From M3007 sp046296435 (lineage in GTDB: Bacteria > Bacteroidota > Bacteroidia > Chitinophagales > Saprospiraceae), in the NCBI GenBank assembly GCA_046296435.1, contig JBKBLI010000089.1, forward strand, positions 1-8,343: a stretch of 8,343 bases of DNA, written 5' to 3'. This document shows positions 6,323 through 8,343 of this stretch, in pieces. The notes beneath the pieces were generated by a model that did no database searches, had not been told where the DNA came from, and saw nothing but the letters and a program-made list of their open reading frames with translations. Numbering within the stretch: the first letter of the stretch is position 1; each line of letters opens with the position of its first letter. The position numbers and the translations under genes are program-made.

Positions 6323-6452
6323 CATCAAACGGGAAGAGAAAGGCAAAAGGCCTTCAAGACTTCTCTGGATAAGCCCTCGAAGACCACACAGACGCGCTTT
6401 TTTCATGAGATTATATAAAGGCCGCAGGCAAAAGAGCCACGCGGCTTTTTTT
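6323..6452 (+). ncRNA. Candidate intergenic small RNA, unidentified
   Basis: The boundaries are predicted: the start a few bases after the -7 element at 6312-6319, the end in the T-run of the terminator at 6446-6452, about 125-130 nt. Near the 5' end, AGAGAA (6335-6340) pairs with TTCTCT (6361-6366). Inside that, AGGC (6341-6344) pairs with GCCT (6350-6353). GGG (6331-6333) could also close on CCC (6374-6376), giving one extended stem-loop. A less structured middle follows with a T-run (6398-6403), then the terminator stem. I could not match it to 6S RNA, SRP RNA, tmRNA or a known riboswitch from memory. It has no convincing reading frame. It converges on the DUF3108 gene and its terminator lies 33 bases from that stop codon. 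Confidence 0.45.
6417..6452 (+). terminator. Strong intrinsic terminator, possibly bidirectional
   Basis: On the plus strand, GCCGC (6421-6425) pairs with GCGGC (6441-6445), and A/T and G-U pairs extend the stem outward to 6417 and 6449. After a small internal loop, GGC (6427-6429) pairs with GCC (6436-6438) around a six-base loop. Seven T's follow (6446-6452), a classical arrangement. Read on the minus strand, the same stem is followed only by CTTTATATAA, a poorer U-tract, but it lies 33 bases after the DUF3108 stop and could end that operon too. Confidence 0.75.
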
Positions 6453-6484
6453 ATTTGGCCAGGCCGGTCTTCCGCCCGGTGCGG

Positions 6485-7345
6485 TTATTTGCCGGAGGGC
6501 TTTAAATCGTACTTGAGGCTCTTGTGGCTTTTGAGCACCATTTTGACGGAGCCTACGGAGATGGGCGACTCGATCAGTAGCGGCAGGCGGTTGCCGTCGT
6601 CGCTTACCCAAACTTGCATTTTGTTGCCGTCCTTGAAGACGTTGCCCACCACCACTTCGGGCTGGAAGCGCATGGTATCGTAACGGCCGAGGCCGTGGAT
6701 TTTTTTGCGGCCTTCCTTGCCGTCGTATTTGAATTTGAGCGGATATTCTTCCTGATCCATAAAGACCCTGAAGGGTACGGCGTAGCCTTTTTGGCGGTTC
6801 TCGAAATCGATGTTGCGCAAAAAGTAAAGCGCCGAAAGCACATCGTGCACGCAATCGTTGACCTTATGCTCGGTCTTGGTCTCAGTCTCGCCGCGTTTGG
6901 GAGCGCGCCACACGGTGGTATGACGCGTGGCTTGGGTGAAGTTTATTTTTTCAAAAATATGGTAATCGCCCTCATTCACGCTGCGCTCCGAGTAGATGGG
7001 CAGCAGCGTCTTTTTGTCCACCCAGGAGTCGTAGTCGTCCTTGACGACATAAAACCATTCATACGATTCGTAGGTGCGTCCCTTGGCCTGATAATGGTAC
7101 TTGTCGCCCTCATCAAATACTTTGAAGACGACTTCGCCGGCCGGAATCCACACGAAATTCCAGTTGTAGTATATCTTATAGACCAGCGTCTCGCCGACGT
7201 TAAAGGTGTTGTTGGTGCTGGCGCAAGGCGTGTTGTTGAGGGGCGCAGTTTCCGGAGTCTGCGTTTCGATGGGGGCGTGCATTTTGGTGAATGCCATGCA
7301 GCCAAGCAGGGCGGCGAGGGCAGATATTTTAGGGCGCATCATCAT
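6485..7345 (-). CDS. Exported DUF3108 protein
   Basis: This protein of about 286 residues belongs to DUF3108 (PF11306), a family of exported proteins of unknown function in Gram-negative bacteria. Its features fit: FNVGETLVYKIYYNWNFVWIPAGEVVFKV (48-76) opens the domain, VDKKTLLPIYSERSVNEGDY (109-128) follows, and the end has GNVFKDGNKMQVWVSDDGNRLPLLIESPISVGSVKMVL (234-271). The N-terminus is an export signal; LLGC (13-16) could be a lipobox, or signal peptidase I may cut after MHA (22-24). Three consecutive ATG codons (7345, 7342, 7339) make the exact start uncertain by two residues. Its start lies inside the end of the flippase-like gene (overlap of 11-17 bases), so the two are very likely cotranscribed and translationally coupled. 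Likely location is the periplasm or a membrane surface; no enzymatic residues are evident. Confidence 0.88.
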   Translation of the reverse strand: MMMRPKISALAALLGCMAFTKMHAPIETQTPETAPLNNTPCASTNNTFNVGETLVYKIYYNWNFVWIPAGEVVFKVFDEGDKYHYQAKGRTYESYEWFYVVKDDYDSWVDKKTLLPIYSERSVNEGDYHIFEKINFTQATRHTTVWRAPKRGETETKTEHKVNDCVHDVLSALYFLRNIDFENRQKGYAVPFRVFMDQEEYPLKFKYDGKEGRKKIHGLGRYDTMRFQPEVVVGNVFKDGNKMQVWVSDDGNRLPLLIESPISVGSVKMVLKSHKSLKYDLKPSGK

Positions 7346-8333
7346 GTGATTCGGATTTTTCTATTTTGACGCAAAAAAGAAAAAATGTACCAACTAACGC
7401 CGGTAAAAACAGATTTAGTATCCAAAGCAGGTAAGTGGACGCGATACAGGCGCAGGGCGGAACGCCGCATGCCCTCAATAATTTCAGGCTCAAGGCCCCG
7501 CGCACGGCAAGTCCGGCGAGCGCGGGCAGAGGGAGTAGGGTTTGGGCAAAAAACAGTGAAAATATGGCCAGAAGCAATTGGATGGCGGATTCAGGGATAT
7601 GAAAAAACCAAACGATGGCCATCAACTGTCCGGCGTAAACGGCATAGCGCAAAGCGGCCAACCCCAGACCTGCGTGTAGGCGGCTTGGCGTGGGCGGGTC
7701 TGTCTTTTGCAACACCTTAACAATCGCGGGCGCCAATTTGCTTCCGGCGACGTATTTCAGGAGGCGGGGCAAAGCCCGGGGGAGCAAAACGTATGCGAGG
7801 ATCAGCCCAAAGAGGCACGCGGAGGCAATCGTCCGAACTGCGCCCGGATCAGCCCATTGGTCCAATGCTCCCTGCGCCATTCCCCACACGCCGATCGCGC
7901 CGGCCAGGCCGATCGCGATTTGGTTGCAGAGGCTTGACAGCGCTCCGGCCACCAAGCCTGGCACGCGCTGCGACGGGGCCAGCATCCAGATCCTGCCGAA
8001 GTATTCGCCCATGCGGTGGGGTGTGACCAGGGCGGCTGCCAGTCCAGCAACGACAGCCCTGAACGCGCGGGCCAACGAGGGGCGCAAGGCGCAGGAAAAA
8101 AGCGCGCGCCACTTGAGCGCTTCGAGCAGCCAGTTGAGCGGTACCAGGGCCGCCGCGACGATCAGCGCGGGATAGCGCGGCGTGGCAGGCAGGCAGCGCC
8201 AGAAGTTGAGCCATTCGTCGGGTTGGCGGTCTTGTAGTTCGCCCCATATAACCCATCCGATCAAAGTGGCGGCGGCGGCGAGGCGCAGCGCGCGCCATGC
8301 GAAGCCGTATGCGTATGCCTGGAAAGCGGACAT
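7329..8333 (-). CDS. Flippase-like membrane protein (LPG synthase TM / UPF0104 type), start uncertain
   Basis: This integral membrane protein has 334 residues from the ATG at 8333, with roughly seven or eight hydrophobic segments (about 16-30, 54-72, 92-104, 128-150, 167-184, 222-244, 249-272, 298-322). The family is the transmembrane domain of lysylphosphatidylglycerol synthase (PF03706), whose stand-alone members are thought to move lipids across the membrane. Supporting motifs are NWLLEALKWRAL (67-78), the signature AALVTPHRMGEYFGR (100-114) and LPLPALAGLAVRGALSL (267-283). The catalytic aminoacyl-transferase domain of MprF is absent, so lipid lysinylation is not implied. The frame remains open from 8333 to the window edge, so the true start may lie outside. 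It overlaps the start of the DUF3108 gene. The substrate is unknown. Confidence 0.85.
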   Translation of the reverse strand: MSAFQAYAYGFAWRALRLAAAATLIGWVIWGELQDRQPDEWLNFWRCLPATPRYPALIVAAALVPLNWLLEALKWRALFSCALRPSLARAFRAVVAGLAAALVTPHRMGEYFGRIWMLAPSQRVPGLVAGALSSLCNQIAIGLAGAIGVWGMAQGALDQWADPGAVRTIASACLFGLILAYVLLPRALPRLLKYVAGSKLAPAIVKVLQKTDPPTPSRLHAGLGLAALRYAVYAGQLMAIVWFFHIPESAIQLLLAIFSLFFAQTLLPLPALAGLAVRGALSLKLLRACGVPPCACIASTYLLWILNLFLPALVGTFFLFCVKIEKSESHDDAP

Positions 8334-8343
8334 GGTTGCGCTG

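Larger units (their letters stand above)
6083..6484. other. Gene-free convergent region holding a candidate small RNA
   Basis: There is no credible protein gene in these 402 bases. The left part is rich in A/T runs and small hairpins: TTTTTT 6083-6088 with AAAAAA 6094-6099 right after the PaiB-like stop, TGCC 6100-6103 with GGCA 6108-6111 (followed by T's only on the minus strand), and CCC 6121-6123 with GGG 6130-6132. None is a strong plus-strand terminator. An imperfect 18-base direct repeat occurs at 6163-6180 and 6263-6280. The right part holds a promoter element (6312-6319) and a strong terminator (6417-6452), described separately. Confidence 0.65.

Noticed and set aside
6323..6452. Identification of the candidate RNA as SRP (4.5S) RNA or 6S RNA
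   Set aside because: The conserved SRP apical sequence (GGAAG followed by AGCAG) is absent, and I could not build the long closing stem with a central bubble expected of 6S.
6405..6683. Possible small plus-strand gene starting in the candidate small RNA
   Set aside because: The frame runs through the strong terminator at 6417-6452 and then antisense into the DUF3108 gene, so it would not be transcribed as a whole.
6614..7369. Plus-strand open frame of 251 codons opposite the DUF3108 gene
   Set aside because: Covers almost the same span as DUF3108, whose conserved blocks are on the minus strand; no promoter or family match.
1..8343. CRISPR array, insertion sequence, prophage or defence island
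   Set aside because: No regularly spaced repeats, transposase, integrase, terminal inverted repeats or nuclease/helicase genes were seen; all genes fit housekeeping or envelope roles.

Overview
The window reads as a chromosomal segment of a moderately GC-rich member of the Bacteroidota. Three lines support this. Three sites match the Bacteroidota -7 promoter element TAnnTTTG (complement of 274-281, 3414-3421, 6312-6319). Start codons lack clear Shine-Dalgarno sequences. The protein families are ones common in that phylum: stand-alone MnmD, 67K-type SppA, DUF3108 and an LPG-synthase-type flippase. A Saprospiria- or Chitinophagia-like lineage is a guess from composition and gene style only. I see no phage, insertion sequence, CRISPR array, tRNA or rRNA.

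Left part (1-3178, all minus strand). A sterol-desaturase-family membrane hydroxylase resembling alkylglycerol monooxygenase overlaps by 4 bases (ATGA) a secreted, propeller-like protein of unknown function. Next come the tRNA wobble-uridine methyltransferase MnmD and, behind its own promoter, a 76-residue two-helix membrane protein. For the hydroxylase, mnmD and the small protein, the longest open frame starts at a TTG; an internal ATG is preferred in each case.

Middle part (3179-6082, plus strand). Divergent from the hydroxylase is sppA, a membrane-anchored signal-peptide peptidase with both catalytic residues present. Its promoter has a perfect 8-bp inverted repeat placed exactly around the -7 element. 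A 200-base gap with two strong hairpins follows, then a PaiB-type FMN-binding split-barrel protein.

Right part (6083-8343). A gene-free stretch of about 400 bases contains a plus-strand promoter element and, about 100 bases further on, a well-formed intrinsic terminator. Together they suggest an unannotated small RNA of roughly 125-130 nt. Convergent to it lies a minus-strand pair with overlapping ends: a flippase-like multi-pass protein (its start may lie outside the window) followed by an exported DUF3108 protein.

Most of the window is ordinary housekeeping and envelope biology. The two signals that look least described are the candidate small RNA at about 6323-6452 and the operator-like inverted repeat framing the sppA -7 box. 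I found no convincing evidence for a novel multi-gene defence or metabolic system.
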